Shown: positions 1 to 5,499, numbered from the stretch's first letter. The stretch: DNA of 6,651 nt from Candidatus Aenigmatarchaeota archaeon (GCA_003550625.1 PUKU01000081.1:1-6651), one strand, 5' to 3'. Notes: a model not told the origin generated them from the letters alone. Translations and numbers: made by a program.

Positions 1-1
1 A

Positions 2-139
2 AGGATAGAAAGGATGGCTGATGTGATAAAAGGTACAGTAAATATAGAGGACATAAGCTACCAGAGAACCGTGGACTCCGGGGCTGGTGTAAAGGTACAA
101 AACCAGCCGATAACTATAAAGAAGATAGAGATCGCTTAG
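2..139 (+). CDS. 3' end of an unrecognised protein-coding gene (partial)
   Basis: An open frame enters from the left edge and ends at TAG (137-139), giving about 45 residues. The fragment begins with a short charged helix-like stretch (RIER), then looks like alternating short beta strands and turns, ending in KKIEIA. There is no cysteine, no membrane segment and no catalytic motif that I recognise. An in-frame ATG lies at 14-16, but AGG directly abuts it with no spacing and the preceding codons read naturally, so I treat this as the C-terminus of a longer gene rather than a 41-aa protein. Codon use (ATA for Ile, AGA/AGG for Arg) matches the rest of the window. It lies upstream of the release factor in the same direction, with 28 nt between them. 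Function is unknown. Confidence refers to it being coding. Confidence 0.6.
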   Translation, partial: RIERMADVIKGTVNIEDISYQRTVDSGAGVKVQNQPITIKKIEIA

Positions 140-141
140 CT

Positions 142-149
142 CTTTTAAC
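142..149 (+). promoter_or_regulatory. Probable box A (TATA) for the aRF1 gene
   Basis: CTTTTAAC is centred about 22 nt before the ATG at 168. In archaea transcription starts roughly 25 nt downstream of box A, so the mRNA would begin at or very near the start codon. The match to TTTAWATA is moderate. Upstream read-through from the preceding gene cannot be excluded. Confidence 0.4.
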
Positions 150-167
150 AGTGAACTTCTATTACTC

Positions 168-1382
168 ATGGGTGTTACAATGGTAATAAAGGCCGACAAC
201 AGAAGAAAGCTCAAGAGGCTTGTGGAAAAGATAGACTCCATTAGAGGCAGGGGTACGGAGCTTGTTACAGTATACTGTCCTCATGACTATGATCTCAGGG
301 AGATAGTTAATCAGTTGAGGGAGGAGGAGGCCGAAGCAGGTAATATAAAGTCAAAGAGGACCAGGAAAAATGTGCAGTCCGCCCTTTCCAAGATGGTAGA
401 ACATCTCAAGGAGTTCAAGAGGACGCCTGACAATGGTGTTGCGGTCTTCTGTGGAAACGTTTCCCAGAGGGAAGGGACTTCAGACATAAAGTTGTGGGAT
501 ATAGAACCTTTCGAACCTATAGAGATTAAACTGTACCGCTGTGGTAAAGAGTTCAAACTGGATCCTCTCAAGGAGATGTTGGAGGAGGGGGAAGAGTACG
601 GTATGCTTGTTATGGATACCTCGGAGGCGGATATAGGTGTTCTAAAGGGGAAGAAGGTGGTCCCTAAGCAGCACATATCCAGTATGGTTCCGGGTAAGTC
701 CAAGCCAGGTGGTCAGTCTGCCGCGAGATACGACCGTGTTCGCGAGGGACTTCTTGACGACTACCTTAAAAACGTTGCCGAGACCACACGGCAGGTTCTA
801 AATACTGATGAGCTCAAGGGTGTTATCGTTGGCGGACCAGGTCCGTTGAAGGAGAAGTTTGTTGAGGGTGACTACCTTCCGAAGTCCATCAAGGAGAGCA
901 TAATATCCATAAACAGTACCAGTTACACAGGTAGACAGGGTTTCGAGGAGCTTCTAAGAAGAAGTAGAAAGCAGCTTCGTGAAACGGAGCTAGAAAAGGA
1001 GAAGGAGGTACTTCAGGAAGTATTTGATAGGTTGAGAGAAGGTGGTAAGGTGGCCTACGGCGTGGATCAGGTAATGAAATCCTTCGATCTAGGTGCAGCG
1101 GAAAGGGTCATACTTTCAGAAAAACTTGACAAGGAAAACGTAGAGATAACATGTGACTGTGGTTACACGGAGACAAAAATAGTTGACAGTGATGATGAGC
1201 TAACATGTCCTGACTGTGGTAAAGATACAGATGTCAGTAGACAGGACATCTTTGATCTAATCGAGGAAAGGGCCAAGGATATAGGTGCGGAGGTTGAGTT
1301 TGTATCTGCCGATACAAGCGAGGGAGAGCAGTTCTATAGTATGGGTGGAGTTGCTGCGTTCCTAAGGTTCAGAATAGAGTAG
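168..1382 (+). CDS. prf1: Peptide chain release factor subunit 1 (aRF1)
   Basis: This class 1 translation release factor of the archaeal/eukaryotic eRF1 type reads all three stop codons in the ribosomal A site and triggers peptidyl-tRNA hydrolysis, normally working with aEF1A and the recycling ATPase ABCE1. At 404 aa it has normal archaeal length. Visible motifs in order are GRGTELV (27-33), the stop-reading NIKS motif (59-62), the second decoding motif YRCGKEF (123-129, pattern YxCxxxF), and the catalytic GGQ (181-183) in a PGKSKPGGQSA context. The C-terminal domain carries a likely zinc knuckle with C329, C331, C347 and C350. The residue before NIKS is Gly, where TASNIKS-type sequences have Ser. 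I keep the ATG at 168 because box A spacing fits a leaderless start. ATG 180 is the alternative, with GGGTG (170-174) upstream as a possible SD. The gene ends 1 nt before the converging NYN gene. Confidence 0.97.
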   Translation: MGVTMVIKADNRRKLKRLVEKIDSIRGRGTELVTVYCPHDYDLREIVNQLREEEAEAGNIKSKRTRKNVQSALSKMVEHLKEFKRTPDNGVAVFCGNVSQREGTSDIKLWDIEPFEPIEIKLYRCGKEFKLDPLKEMLEEGEEYGMLVMDTSEADIGVLKGKKVVPKQHISSMVPGKSKPGGQSAARYDRVREGLLDDYLKNVAETTRQVLNTDELKGVIVGGPGPLKEKFVEGDYLPKSIKESIISINSTSYTGRQGFEELLRRSRKQLRETELEKEKEVLQEVFDRLREGGKVAYGVDQVMKSFDLGAAERVILSEKLDKENVEITCDCGYTETKIVDSDDELTCPDCGKDTDVSRQDIFDLIEERAKDIGAEVEFVSADTSEGEQFYSMGGVAAFLRFRIE

Positions 1383-1383
1383 T

Positions 1384-1872
1384 CTATCCTTCATTCATGT
1401 ATTTCTTCAGATCGAGTACTTCATCTGCTGAGTTTTTCAGAGCGGTAGAAAAGCCAGGGTCCATTCCCATTACAACTACCCTGACACCCTCCTTCTTTGC
1501 CTTTTGAACTACCGGTAAAAAGTCTGCGTCTCTTGTGACCAGTACCATGATATCAAGTCCGTATTCCAATGCTTCGACGGCTTTCACAGCCATTGAAACA
1601 TCTATGTCGCTCATTCCTTCGCCTTCCTGTTCCCCGCCGAGGGATATGACCGGCTCGAAACCCTGTGAAGCCACGGCTTCTATCAGTTTTTCAGAGGCGA
1701 ACTGGTTCATGAAAACCTTTGCATTGGTTATCCTTCCGTACTTGGATACCCTTTCTCTCAAACTATCTAGATTTACCTCGAACTGTTTTCTGAGTATGTT
1801 GGGCCCGTCTACAAAAAGCCCCACCCTCTTTTCCTTTTCAGAAGTCTTTCCTCTGACCTTGTCTAAAACCAT
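1384..1872 (-). CDS. NYN-domain (PIN-like) putative ribonuclease, LabA/DUF88 type
   Basis: A 162-aa cytosolic protein that is essentially one NYN domain, a PIN/FLAP-like fold in which clustered acidic residues bind metal for RNA cleavage. Visible are the first strand with LFVDGPN (19-25, D22 and N25), the middle acidic cluster SDID (88-91), and the late TRDADF motif (113-118, D115 and D117), followed by a Rossmann-like strand VRVVVMG. These cover the usual catalytic positions, so it is probably active. The substrate is unknown; family members elsewhere act on tRNA or mRNA or serve in regulation. It follows the TatD gene in the same direction after a 30-nt gap, suggesting co-transcription. A weak AAGG sits 6-9 nt before the ATG. 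Its stop is 1 nt from the stop of aRF1 on the opposite strand. Confidence 0.88.
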   Translation of the reverse strand: MVLDKVRGKTSEKEKRVGLFVDGPNILRKQFEVNLDSLRERVSKYGRITNAKVFMNQFASEKLIEAVASQGFEPVISLGGEQEGEGMSDIDVSMAVKAVEALEYGLDIMVLVTRDADFLPVVQKAKKEGVRVVVMGMDPGFSTALKNSADEVLDLKKYMNEG

Positions 1873-1902
1873 AAAAACCTTATTTTACTTTTGTTTAACG
1901 GG

Positions 1903-2673
1903 TTAAATATCTATAGGTAGACCGAATACTTTGACAGCGTTTTCACCCGCTTTTCTCCAGACTTTTCTGAAGTCACCGCCTTTGACTTCGGCTATCCTTT
2001 CCGCAACGTTCCATATGAACCACGGCTCCGATCTATGGCTTTTCTTCTTGGCTAGAAAAGGTGCGTCCGTCTCCAGGAGCAGGTTTTCTAGAGGAAGTGC
2101 ATCTATCAGTTGCTCATACTTTTTTTTCTGACGAAAAACCATGCCCCCGAGTGATATGTAGTAACCCTGTTCCAGTGCTTCTTTTAGATGTTTTATGTTG
2201 CCAGCGAAACAGTGTATTATAGCATCTCCTTCGTTGTGTCTTTTCAGTATCCTCAGAGTTTCGTCCATTGCTCTTCTTGCGTGAACGACCACAGGTACAC
2301 CGAGGTCGTTCGATAGTTTTATGAAGTCTGCGAATACCTTCTTACATCTTTTTCTATCCCGTGGGTCCTTGACCTGTGCGTGGTCCAAACCTACCTCACC
2401 AACAGCAACAACTTCGTTCATCCTACGTCTTATCAGACTCATGTAGTCTTCCAGTTCTCCATCCGATGCTTTGAGCACCCTTTTGGGATGTATACCGAGA
2501 CTTGGAAATATGAAGTTCTTGTGGTTTCTGTGCAACATCAGCACTTCCTTGGCTTTATCCATCCCGGCCGCAGAGTCAACTATGGCCTTGAGCCTTTCCT
2601 TGGACTTCTCTATAACCTCTTCGCGGTCACCGTCGAACTGCTTGAACTCCAGATGGCAGTGTGTGTCTATCAT
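1903..2673 (-). CDS. TatD-family metal-dependent hydrolase (putative DNase)
   Basis: A 256-aa protein of the amidohydrolase/TIM-barrel superfamily, the usual TatD length. TatD proteins are metal-dependent deoxyribonucleases, mainly 3'-5' exonucleases, implicated in DNA quality control. Metal ligands are visible in order: DTHCH (3-7, H5 and H7), GEVGLD (92-97, E93), VVHARRA (129-135, H131), IIHCF (152-156, H154) and LLETDAPFL (199-207, D203). A conserved-looking GIHP lies at 60-63. All expected ligands are present, so it should be catalytically competent. The start is the ATG at 2673: a good box A is centred 27 nt upstream, consistent with a leaderless mRNA, and the family's N-terminal strand MIDTHCH begins right there. 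Pairing with the NYN gene suggests a nucleic-acid turnover operon. It uses TAA, the only such stop among the ten intact stops here. Archaeal paralogues of this family are poorly characterised, so the DNase role is inferred. Confidence 0.92.
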   Translation of the reverse strand: MIDTHCHLEFKQFDGDREEVIEKSKERLKAIVDSAAGMDKAKEVLMLHRNHKNFIFPSLGIHPKRVLKASDGELEDYMSLIRRRMNEVVAVGEVGLDHAQVKDPRDRKRCKKVFADFIKLSNDLGVPVVVHARRAMDETLRILKRHNEGDAIIHCFAGNIKHLKEALEQGYYISLGGMVFRQKKKYEQLIDALPLENLLLETDAPFLAKKKSHRSEPWFIWNVAERIAEVKGGDFRKVWRKAGENAVKVFGLPIDI

Positions 2674-2695
2674 AACATCAGAACTTAAGCAGGAC

Positions 2696-2704
2696 TATTA
2701 ATAA
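2696..2704 (-). promoter_or_regulatory. Box A for the TatD-NYN operon
   Basis: On the minus strand this reads TTATTAATA, centred 27 nt upstream of the TatD ATG at 2673, so the predicted transcript starts at about the A of the start codon (leaderless). It lies in the 40-nt gap after the ferric-reductase-like gene, which suggests TatD has its own promoter. Confidence 0.55.
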
Positions 2705-2713
2705 GCTTTAGGA

Positions 2714-3355
2714 TCAGAGTATGTCGTTGGGATAGCTCCCCGTTTTTCTGTACTCCGAGACCACCTTTGCAAATGCTGCTATCTGCAGCAAGGGAACTGT
2801 GATCATCATTATTATGTATATCCAGTGTAGTGGATCCGCAGACGGGAATCCGGTTCTCAGAACTGCGCGGTCTACGGTATGAACTACGCTCAGCCACCAG
2901 ATTATATGTGCTGCGTTCTGCAGCCATTTCCAGGACTTTGCACCGAAAAACACAAGGGCTTTGTTCGTAGACGTTGCTGCAAGAACAACAGCCATGATAA
3001 CAGCAACTAAGGCACCAAAGGCCCATGGGCTCATTCCGGTTATATAGTCCACAACGGCCCAGTCTCTGGCGTGGAATACGAAGAACATATGTACAACGGA
3101 CCATGTCGCGAACCAGATACCTAGCTCACTTCTCCATGTTATCGGAAACATCTTTGACCATCCCTTGACTTTCCATATGGACGGCCACAGTCTCTTTGCT
3201 GGACCCATGGCCATTATACAGAAGAGCAGGAAGAATGGTATAGCACCCGCAATTCTCTGTTCGTGAACTCCAAGAAACCACATTAACAGGGACAAAACTA
3301 TGGTCGAGAGTCCAACGGCAACATGCCTCTTCAGTTTGTTTCCTGTGTGTATCAT
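2714..3355 (-). CDS. Ferric-reductase-like / MsrQ (YedZ)-like transmembrane protein
   Basis: An integral membrane protein of 213 aa from the ATG at 3355. A TTG at 3364 would add three residues, and residue numbers here count from that TTG. About six hydrophobic helices are visible (near 13-31, 37-53, 81-100, 113-131, 150-167 and 180-201), as in the ferric reductase transmembrane domain family. That family binds b-type heme and passes electrons across the membrane, for example in MsrQ, which feeds a periplasmic methionine sulfoxide reductase. The segment RSELGIWFATWSVVH (78-92) resembles the RxxLGL...H helix of YedZ, with H92 as candidate heme ligand. WLQNAAHIIWWLSVVH (147-162) aligns without gaps to the family's WLH...H helix and keeps H162, but has Q149 where the first His is expected. 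H153 might compensate. No flavin or NAD(P)H domain follows, so an electron-donor partner would be needed. A perfect TTTAAATA box A lies upstream. Confidence 0.75.
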   Translation of the reverse strand: MIHTGNKLKRHVAVGLSTIVLSLLMWFLGVHEQRIAGAIPFFLLFCIMAMGPAKRLWPSIWKVKGWSKMFPITWRSELGIWFATWSVVHMFFVFHARDWAVVDYITGMSPWAFGALVAVIMAVVLAATSTNKALVFFGAKSWKWLQNAAHIIWWLSVVHTVDRAVLRTGFPSADPLHWIYIIMMITVPLLQIAAFAKVVSEYRKTGSYPNDIL

Positions 3356-3384
3356 GTTTACCAATAAGGATAAGGTTTTGACGT

Positions 3385-3392
3385 TATTTAAA
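3385..3392 (-). promoter_or_regulatory. Box A for the ferric-reductase-like gene
   Basis: The minus strand reads TTTAAATA, a perfect archaeal box A. It is centred 24.5 nt before the TTG at 3364 and 33.5 nt before the ATG at 3355. Transcription is expected near 3362, giving a leader of about 7 nt to the ATG. This is why I prefer the ATG; a leaderless TTG start is possible but less usual. Confidence 0.65.
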
Positions 3393-3414
3393 TGTTATGA
3401 AGGAACCTTTTGCC

Positions 3415-3431
3415 GGTACTTTTGAACTACC
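3415..3431. promoter_or_regulatory. Imperfect 17-bp dyad in the divergent intergenic region
   Basis: GGTACTTTTGAACTACC is an imperfect palindrome around 3423: GGTA pairs with TACC and TT with AA, with one mismatch per arm plus a mismatched centre (6 of 8 pairs). It lies 23 nt upstream of the ferric-reductase-like box A and 70 nt upstream of the zinc-finger box A, a reasonable place for an activator or shared operator. Short dyads arise by chance in A/T-rich DNA. The rest of 3356-3532 contains only the two box A elements that I can recognise. Confidence 0.2.
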
Positions 3432-3500
3432 AAGGTAACAGACCTCTTTGTATATTAGTTGTTCATGTGTTTTGTTTTGCTGCTCTGGCTGTAACACAAC

Positions 3501-3509
3501 TTTTATAAG
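3501..3509 (+). promoter_or_regulatory. Box A for the zinc-finger membrane protein gene
   Basis: TTTTATAAG is centred 28 nt upstream of the ATG at 3533, placing the predicted transcription start at or just before the start codon. There is no SD-like GGTG immediately upstream of the ATG, in line with a leaderless mRNA. Confidence 0.55.
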
Positions 3510-3532
3510 TCTATGGAAATAACTTTCAGGGC

Positions 3533-4150
3533 ATGTCAGAAGAATTTGAATGTGATGTATGTGGAAGGTCCTTTGATACAAAAAGAGGGCTCAGTGTACA
3601 TGCTTCGCAGGTTCACAAGGGAAAGAAGAAGACAAAGAAGAAGGAAACGTCCAAGGGTACCAAGGCCAGAGACGTTGAGTTTGAGGTCAGCCCATGGAAG
3701 CTTGTTCCCGGAGTTCTTGGAGTTCTTCTTGTGATTACCCTTGTTTTTGTTGCTCAAGGTTCACCTATGGCCAGGGATACAGAGGAAGATGTGATCCCGC
3801 CAGAAGAAGCAGCAGACAAGGCCCTTGAGTTCGTCAACGACTACATGATGGAACCTGGAATGGAAGACATCGAGGCCGAGGAAGTCAACGAGAGGTACGG
3901 TCTCTATGAGATAGTAATACTCATGGAAGGAATGATGGGACCACAGGAACATTCCATGTTCGTCAGCCAGGACGGTGAAATACTCTTCCCCGAAGCCATA
4001 GACATAGAAGAGACAGCCGATGAAATAGAAGCTATGCAGCAGATGGAGGAAGATATGGACGACGAAGAGGGAGAAATATTCATAGAGCCTGGTGAAGAGC
4101 CTGAAGGCGAAGAAGAAATAGTCATAGAACCTGAAGAAGTTGAAGAGTAG
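3533..4150 (+). CDS. Membrane-anchored C2H2 zinc-finger protein with acidic outside domain
   Basis: A 205-aa protein of unusual architecture. Residues 5-28 form one classical C2H2 finger (C7, C10, H23, H28; CX2CX12HX4H with F14 and L20 in core positions). A Lys-rich linker (29-46) follows, then one membrane helix (about 57-74), then an outside segment (77-205). By the positive-inside rule the finger and basic linker are cytoplasmic. Residues 90-160 look like the small N-terminal dimerisation-type domain seen before Dsb-like thioredoxin folds in archaea (a helix, then YGLYEIVI, then FVSQDGEILFPEAIDI), but no thioredoxin fold or CXXC follows. The tail (161-205) is almost pure acid and contains a repeated [FV]IEP[GE]E unit. 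Several methionines lie outside (M105, M106, M110, M131, M134, M135, M142). The finger could bind DNA, RNA or protein. Function is unknown; the Dsb-like resemblance is from memory. Confidence 0.85.
   Translation: MSEEFECDVCGRSFDTKRGLSVHASQVHKGKKKTKKKETSKGTKARDVEFEVSPWKLVPGVLGVLLVITLVFVAQGSPMARDTEEDVIPPEEAADKALEFVNDYMMEPGMEDIEAEEVNERYGLYEIVILMEGMMGPQEHSMFVSQDGEILFPEAIDIEETADEIEAMQQMEEDMDDEEGEIFIEPGEEPEGEEEIVIEPEEVEE
4072..4139 (+). repeat. Degenerate 42-nt-period direct repeat in the acidic tail
   Basis: Two copies (4072-4099 and 4114-4139) share AGAAATA, TCATAGA and CCTG with similar following bases, in the same frame, encoding EIFIEPGEE and EIVIEPEEV. This looks like an internal duplication of a 14-residue acidic unit that has diverged. 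Confidence 0.5.
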
Positions 4151-4196
4151 CTCGGACTTTTGTCGTTAACTGCGACTAACTACCGGGTTTCACTAC

Positions 4197-4219
4197 CTTT
4201 TCTTATTTATTATTTTATT
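4197..4219 (+). terminator. Possible oligo-T terminator after the zinc-finger gene
   Basis: A T-rich run (TTTTCTTATTTATTATTTTATTC) lies about 50 nt past the stop of the zinc-finger gene and before the next box A. Archaeal RNA polymerase commonly terminates at such non-template T tracts without a strong hairpin. Upstream, 4163-4177 could form only a weak five-pair stem. Confidence 0.35.
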
Positions 4220-4239
4220 CTATCCCGAAATTGTAAAAA

Positions 4240-4247
4240 TTTAAGTA
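4240..4247 (+). promoter_or_regulatory. Box A for the exported protein / membrane protein operon
   Basis: TTTAAGTA is centred 24.5 nt before the ATG at 4268, the same spacing as for the Cys-rich gene at 5500. It therefore supports translation beginning at 4268 rather than at the earlier in-frame ATGs at 4160 and 4247. Confidence 0.5.
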
Positions 4248-4267
4248 TGAAGTTGTATTTCTCTTCT

Positions 4268-4867
4268 ATGTCAAAGAGGGTCCTTGGAATGGTTCTGTCC
4301 CTTATCACAGTCTTACTGGTAGCTGGACCATTTGTGATGGCATTTGCCTCCAATGACTGGGACATAGAGTCCATGGTTTCGCCACCCCAGGAAGAAATGG
4401 AGGACGCATTGGGCCAGTTTGAGGCAATGGAGGAGTTGGGTGGTTTTGAACCAGTGGAAGAGGATGTAGACGATGAAACAGGGGAGGTAAAGATTACATT
4501 TGAATTTGATTCTCCGCTTGGTGATGATATCACAGTAAGAAAGTTCTCGGCAGATCTGTATCTTGATGATGAGAAGTCGGGTAGCCTGGAACTTGCAGAA
4601 AAAACGGTGCTTTCAGCAGGTGAAAGGACGGAGTTTGATCTAGTTGGGTTTATAGACACAGAAACCATGGAAGATGCTGTGGTGCAGAATGTCCATGAAG
4701 ATGAGATCTCTGATGAAGAACTCATCGAGATGGTCGAAGAAGATCAGGAAGACCTTACCAGGGACGTTCTGGACCTTGATCTAAGAGATACCTTGGTTGA
4801 TCTGGAAATCTTTGGCCTGGAAGTGGAGATAAGAGAGTTTGAAGAAATGGGTGATCTGGATGAGTGA
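4268..4867 (+). CDS. Exported acidic protein with LEA2/WHy-like region
   Basis: A 199-aa predicted exported protein. The N-terminus is a typical signal peptide or anchor (MSKR, a hydrophobic core at 5-26, and AFA|S at 25-28). The mature part is extremely acidic, with only about nine Lys/Arg. Residues about 74-130 form a beta-rich unit resembling LEA2/WHy (LEA14-like) domains: FEFDSPLGDDITV, an alternating LYLD strand, and SAGERTEFDLVGF near the end. A second, shorter strand set lies near 175-190. LEA2/WHy domains occur in archaeal exported proteins and stress proteins with little assigned biochemistry. The frame is open from 4160, but that extension has no promoter logic and would bury the signal peptide; the start at 4268 fits box A spacing and gives a clean signal sequence. 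The 3' end overlaps the next gene by 8 nt, so the two are translationally linked and probably partners. Function is unknown. Confidence 0.82.
   Translation: MSKRVLGMVLSLITVLLVAGPFVMAFASNDWDIESMVSPPQEEMEDALGQFEAMEELGGFEPVEEDVDDETGEVKITFEFDSPLGDDITVRKFSADLYLDDEKSGSLELAEKTVLSAGERTEFDLVGFIDTETMEDAVVQNVHEDEISDEELIEMVEEDQEDLTRDVLDLDLRDTLVDLEIFGLEVEIREFEEMGDLDE
4850..4854 (+). promoter_or_regulatory. Ribosome binding site deciding the start at 4860
   Basis: GGTGAT (beginning at 4849/4850 and ending near 4855, inside the preceding coding region) is a strong match to the archaeal SD GGAGGTGATC. It sits about 5 nt before the ATG at 4860. It supports that start over the upstream in-frame TTG at 4839. 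Confidence 0.65.
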
Positions 4868-5468
4868 AGATAGTGCTAATGATGGAAACAGAATGAACGG
4901 GGTAAACTGGCCCGGTGTTCTTGTAGGTGTACTCATGTTCTTCATACCTTTTTCGGGTGCATGGTGGAGGGTCAGCGTTGGGGATGTACTTGATTTTGCA
5001 GTTTCTCCCTTTTACTATGAGATCAATGTGATGGGAAGTCCCATGACTATATCGTTACTTGAATATGCAATACCTGCCATGCAGTTGCTCTTCCTGATAG
5101 GTGGTGTGGCAGTTATAGTTGGATCCGTGTCGAAGGGGATGTGGTGGGAAGAGCAGATGAAGAGGTTTGGGCTGAGGAAGGCCGTGTGGATACCTGTTTC
5201 ATTTACTGTGATGTTGTTTATAGGTGCCCTGTTGCTCAACAGTATATTCCCACAGATGGTTCAAATGAACGAAATGGACCCTGAGGCTGAGCAGATGGAC
5301 GTGGATCCAGATCTACCCTATGTGGTAGGATCCTCGAACTCCGTTGTAGAAATGGACAGCATGACAGTCTCTGCTCCCGTGGAGAAATCTCTCACTGGTT
5401 CTTTCTGGTTGGCTTTTATTACTGTATTTCTGGCGGTACTGGCTGCTAAATATGACGTTCTTCGTTAG
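4860..5468 (+). CDS. Four-helix membrane protein of unknown function
   Basis: A 202-aa integral membrane protein that I do not recognise. Hydrophobic helices lie near residues 17-35, 66-90, 108-130 and 179-197. The loop at 91-107 (KGMWWEEQMKRFGLRK) is basic and so cytoplasmic, placing both termini inside and two loops outside. The first outside loop (36-65) carries an SPFYYEI segment. The second (131-178) is acidic and Met-rich (M133, M136, M139, M146) and then beta-like. The start at 4860 has a strong SD within the preceding gene and overlaps it by 8 nt (ATGAGTGA), so it is co-translated with the exported LEA2-like protein. It may anchor or cooperate with that protein, but this is inference. 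No catalytic or transport motif is visible. The gene ends at TAG, just before the next promoter. Confidence 0.82.
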   Translation: MSEDSANDGNRMNGVNWPGVLVGVLMFFIPFSGAWWRVSVGDVLDFAVSPFYYEINVMGSPMTISLLEYAIPAMQLLFLIGGVAVIVGSVSKGMWWEEQMKRFGLRKAVWIPVSFTVMLFIGALLLNSIFPQMVQMNEMDPEAEQMDVDPDLPYVVGSSNSVVEMDSMTVSAPVEKSLTGSFWLAFITVFLAVLAAKYDVLR

Positions 5469-5471
5469 TTA

Positions 5472-5479
5472 TTTAAATT
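5472..5479 (+). promoter_or_regulatory. Box A for the Cys-rich / thioredoxin / reductase operon
   Basis: TTTAAATT, within TTATTTAAATTA (5469-5480), is a near-perfect box A. It is centred 24.5 nt before the ATG at 5500 and directly follows the stop codon of the membrane protein gene. It predicts a leaderless transcript that begins the downstream three-gene unit. Confidence 0.6.
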
Positions 5480-5499
5480 ACATAAAACAAGTTTTGTTG

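Noticed and set aside
14..139. Independent 41-aa small gene starting at ATG 14
   Set aside because: AGG abuts the ATG with no spacing and the frame stays open to the window edge, so a truncated longer gene is more likely. It cannot be decided without upstream sequence.
311..703. Minus-strand open frame inside aRF1
   Set aside because: It is antisense to conserved aRF1 motifs, including GGQ, and has no promoter or SD.
1535..1906. Plus-strand open frame opposite the NYN gene
   Set aside because: Its Ser/Thr-rich translation is the usual antisense image of a coding gene, and the opposite strand has complete NYN motifs.
2685..3104. Cys-rich 139-codon open frame on the minus strand
   Set aside because: It lies within the ferric-reductase-like gene in another frame of the same strand. 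Its composition is irregular and it lacks domain motifs, whereas the overlapping frame has six clear membrane helices and a good promoter.
4163..4177. Hairpin GTCGTTAACTGCGAC as an intrinsic terminator or regulator
   Set aside because: The stem has only four pairs plus one wobble, so it is too weak to claim. The later T tract is the better terminator candidate.
4210..4725. Ser-rich 171-codon open frame on the minus strand
   Set aside because: It is an artefact of Asp/Glu codons (GAT, GAA) read in antisense as Ser/Ile codons from the acidic exported protein gene.
4839..4859. TTG start adding seven residues to the four-helix membrane protein
   Set aside because: The ATG at 4860 has a well-spaced GGTGAT SD; the TTG has none.
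5452..5499. Earlier ATG for the Cys-rich protein
   Set aside because: It overlaps the preceding gene and the strong box A, and it adds hydrophobic residues unrelated to the Cys-rich module.
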